Origin: OCS116 cluster bacterium
Lineage (GTDB): Bacteria; Pseudomonadota; Alphaproteobacteria; Rhizobiales; OSC116
Length of the DNA: 8,393 nt
Reading direction: 5' to 3'
NCBI GenBank assembly: GCA_002402005.2
Contig: NVUS02000249.1
Span: 1 to 8,393, forward strand
Numbering within the stretch: the stretch's first letter is position 1; every line of letters starts with the position of its first letter. Below, one piece after another: positions 7,014 through 8,393 of this stretch. The notes under the pieces were generated by a model that saw only the letters and a program-made list of their open reading frames with translations, did no database searches and had not been told where the DNA came from. The position numbers and the translations under genes are program-made.

Positions 7014-7967
7014 TTAATTGAGCATTAGTGCCATAAGGCCTGTAGAGCTTATGTTTTTGCCGCTATTTATATCGAAAAATTTTATGCCGGCCAAAGCATT
7101 TATTTCCATTTTTAAAAACTGGTTGAGGCTGCCTTGTTCAAATAAAGGTGGAGTCCAATCGATGATTTCTAAATCTTGATAAGTTTTGTCATCTTGTTGC
7201 AGCTGATTCTTGAGCCAATCTTCGGCGTCATTAATATCGCCAATGGCATCGATGAGGTTTTCGGCCAAAGCTTGGCGGCCAGAATAAACTCGACCATCGG
7301 CCAATCTTAAGGCGTCGGCCATGTCCAATTCGCGCCGTTCAGACACCAAACCGACAAACCAATCATAGCTGTCTTTCACCGAAATTTCGACTTGTTGGCG
7401 CACTTCATCAGTCAATGGTACCATGCCAGATGGCTCGGCTTTCAGCGGTGCGCTTTTGACGGTTTGCATTTTAACCCCGACTTTGTTGAGCAATTCGACA
7501 TATTCGGGCCATTGATAAATAACCCCGATAGAGCCAGTTATTGTATTGCCGCTGGCGAGGATATGATCGGCCGCGATGGCTGAAATATAACCGCCTGAAG
7601 CCGCTACGCCGCGCATAAGGGCGGTAACCGGTTTTTTGGCGGCGATTTTGCGGATGGCTAAATATATATCTTCCGAACCAGTAACTGTGCCACCGGGGCT
7701 GTCGATGATGACAATTAGGCCGGAGACTTTATCTGATTTTTCTATTTCCTTCAGCTGGGCGAGCAAGCGGTCATCACGGTAGATGATGCCCGAAATTTCG
7801 ATGCTGGCAATGTGCTGTTGGCGGATGGAGAAAGAATTGTTATTGATGCTCACGGCACTGACCGCAATGAGGCCGACGATTAGCACCGCCACGGCCATAA
7901 AGCGCCAGAAAGTCAGGTGGCGTTTGAGGTGACGTTGTTGGGCGATTTCGTGGGAGTTTAGTGGCAT
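7014..7967 (-). CDS. sppA: Signal peptide peptidase SppA, short S49 form
   Basis: The 317-residue product is a membrane-anchored S49 serine protease that degrades leftover signal peptides. One hydrophobic anchor (about 23-41) follows a short basic N-terminus. The catalytic Ser is Ser124 in GVAASGGYIS and the general-base Lys is Lys176 in VKSAPLKAEPSG, 52 residues apart, the same spacing as the Ser-Lys dyad of Bacillus subtilis SppA. IDSPGGTVTGSEDIY (88-102) and NTITGSIGVI (141-150) are further S49 motifs. It has one protease domain, about half the size of E. coli SppA (618 residues), as is usual outside enterobacteria. The start at 7967 is the first possible ATG after an in-frame TGA and keeps the LKRHLTFWRF segment seen before the anchor in related proteins. 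No Shine-Dalgarno is evident. ihfB follows after 223 nt. Confidence 0.93.
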   Translation of the reverse strand: MPLNSHEIAQQRHLKRHLTFWRFMAVAVLIVGLIAVSAVSINNNSFSIRQQHIASIEISGIIYRDDRLLAQLKEIEKSDKVSGLIVIIDSPGGTVTGSEDIYLAIRKIAAKKPVTALMRGVAASGGYISAIAADHILASGNTITGSIGVIYQWPEYVELLNKVGVKMQTVKSAPLKAEPSGMVPLTDEVRQQVEISVKDSYDWFVGLVSERRELDMADALRLADGRVYSGRQALAENLIDAIGDINDAEDWLKNQLQQDDKTYQDLEIIDWTPPLFEQGSLNQFLKMEINALAGIKFFDINSGKNISSTGLMALMLN

Positions 7968-8015
7968 GAGTTGGAACTCTGATTTTGATTTGTCTGTTGG
8001 GGGTCATCATAATGC

Positions 8016-8080
8016 GGAATGAGAATAATGGAAGTGGTAAATGTGGTTTTGGGATGAGAATTGTTGGGATGTGATGCGGG
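8016..8080 (+). repeat. Cytosine-free, G-rich block with degenerate short repeats
   Basis: Bases 8016-8076 (61 in a row) have no C on the + strand. Within and just beyond them GGAATGAGAATAATGG (8016-8031), GGATGAGAATTGTTGG (8052-8067) and GGATGTGATGCGGG (8067-8080) look like diverged copies of one unit; the last two are in direct 15-bp succession. On the minus strand this is the putative sppA leader and would be a C/A/U-rich, G-free RNA with little secondary structure. Confidence 0.5.
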
Positions 8081-8123
8081 TTACGAGAAGACAGTTGGCT
8101 GGTCGTTGAGGCTCTGGAAGTTT

Positions 8124-8151
8124 GCGTCTTTACGCCCACCTGTCGGCGGGC
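8124..8151. repeat. Two adjacent hairpin-forming inverted repeats
   Basis: GCGT-CTTT-ACGC (8124-8135) and GCCCACC-TGTC-GGCGGGC (8134-8151, one A-C mismatch) overlap by two bases. Neither is followed by a T tract, so they are not simple terminators. Paired hairpins like these are often part of dispersed intergenic repeats. Confidence 0.45.
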
Positions 8152-8324
8152 TAGCAGCACTGCACCCCAAGGGCACTTTGTCGCTTCGCTCTTTTTGACC
8201 TAGCACTGCGTGCGTTCGCTCCGCTCTCTAGCTAAGCCACTCAGCCGCTGGTCGGAAGCCAATTCACCACCCCAATCAACTACATTACGCATAGTGAGCT
8301 GGAGTTTGGCGACACTCTGAATTC

Positions 8325-8371
8325 TGGTGCCACACTGCAATCTCAGAATTTACTACTTGGTGCTATACTGC
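8325..8371. repeat. Imperfect 14-bp direct repeat plus 7-bp inverted repeat
   Basis: TGGTGCCACACTGC (8325-8338) and TGGTGCTATACTGC (8358-8371) agree at 12 of 14 positions, 33 bp apart, about three helical turns. A third, weaker copy may begin at 8307 (TGGCGACACT). Between them AATTCTG (8320-8326) and CAGAATT (8344-8350) form an exact 7-bp inverted repeat. The second copy covers the -10 element of a predicted promoter, so the repeats could be operator half-sites. Confidence 0.4.
8361..8369 (+). promoter_or_regulatory. Extended -10 promoter element before an ATG at the window edge
   Basis: TGC-TATACT at 8361-8369 has the TGN extension and a -10 box matching 5 of 6 bases. No good -35 box lies 16-18 nt upstream. 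An ATG follows at 8377-8379, 7 nt after the box, which is about where RNA synthesis would begin, so the message would be leaderless. Only five codons (MEKGF) fit before the window ends, so the gene cannot be identified. Confidence 0.3.
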
Positions 8372-8393
8372 TTATTATGGAAAAAGGGTTCGA

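Larger units (their letters stand above)
7968..8393. other. 426-bp stretch without a convincing gene
   Basis: No frame here looks like a protein of recognisable family. From left to right I see a 12-bp near-palindrome touching the sppA start (GAGTT-GG-AACTC, 7968-7979), a G-rich and cytosine-free block (8016-8076), two overlapping hairpins (8124-8151), and a GC-richer block with repeated TTCGCT and CTAGCA words (8149-8235). These are followed by a small repeat and promoter cluster near the right edge (8308-8376). Composition changes several times within 400 bp, unlike the even housekeeping DNA to the left. In many alphaproteobacteria rpsA lies upstream of sppA; it does not appear here. An inserted or dispersed repeat is the reading I favour, but the sequence alone does not prove it. 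Confidence 0.55.

Noticed and set aside
7840..8160. 106-codon minus-strand frame overlapping the start of sppA
   Set aside because: It overlaps sppA by 128 nt in another frame, is rich in Pro, Arg, Thr and Ser because of skewed base composition, and has no recognisable domain or ribosome site. Kept only as part of a finding.
8387..8393. GGTTCGA at the right edge, resembling a tRNA T-loop
   Set aside because: No acceptor stem, D-arm or anticodon arm can be made from the bases before it at the right spacing, and it fits equally well as codons after the ATG at 8377.

Overview
The window looks like a piece of an alphaproteobacterial chromosome with moderate GC (roughly mid-40s percent by eye). 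Two things suggest this. One is the gene order ihfB - lapA - pyrF - trpF - trpB - trpA - accD - folC facing trxA, with sppA upstream of ihfB. The other is the protein sequences: a short single-domain SppA, a LapA-type two-helix membrane protein, and an AccD that has lost most of its zinc-ribbon cysteines. I cannot name a genus.

Layout. At the left edge is the 3' part of a thioredoxin gene on the + strand (1-273), closed by an intrinsic terminator (295-327). Everything from 332 to 7967 is on the minus strand. Read in the direction of transcription (right to left) it holds sppA (7967-7014), ihfB (6790-6512), then a tightly packed run lapA, pyrF, trpF, trpB, trpA, accD, folC (6405-332). Gaps in that run are 6, 9, -1, 16, 18 and 5 nt, so it is almost certainly one operon. 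A plausible sigma70-type promoter lies just upstream of lapA and another upstream of ihfB. A perfect 11-bp inverted repeat separates ihfB from the lapA promoter.

How the genes work together. trpF, trpB and trpA supply the phosphoribosylanthranilate isomerase and tryptophan synthase steps; the earlier trp genes are not in the window. pyrF makes UMP, accD is the carboxyltransferase beta subunit for malonyl-CoA, and folC makes folylpolyglutamate. So the operon joins amino-acid, pyrimidine, lipid and folate synthesis. IHF-beta and SppA are housekeeping neighbours acting on DNA architecture and on membrane peptide hydrolysis.

The unexplained part is the right end (7968-8393), 426 bp with no convincing gene. 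It holds a 61-bp stretch without a single cytosine on the + strand, two adjacent hairpins, a minus-strand reading frame interrupted by one amber codon, and a 14-bp imperfect direct repeat whose second copy covers an extended -10 promoter 7 nt before an ATG at the window edge. I found no defence system, CRISPR array, insertion sequence or toxin-antitoxin pair that I could support. The most notable coding observation is that TrpA has Glu where the family's catalytic Asp (E. coli Asp60) is expected.
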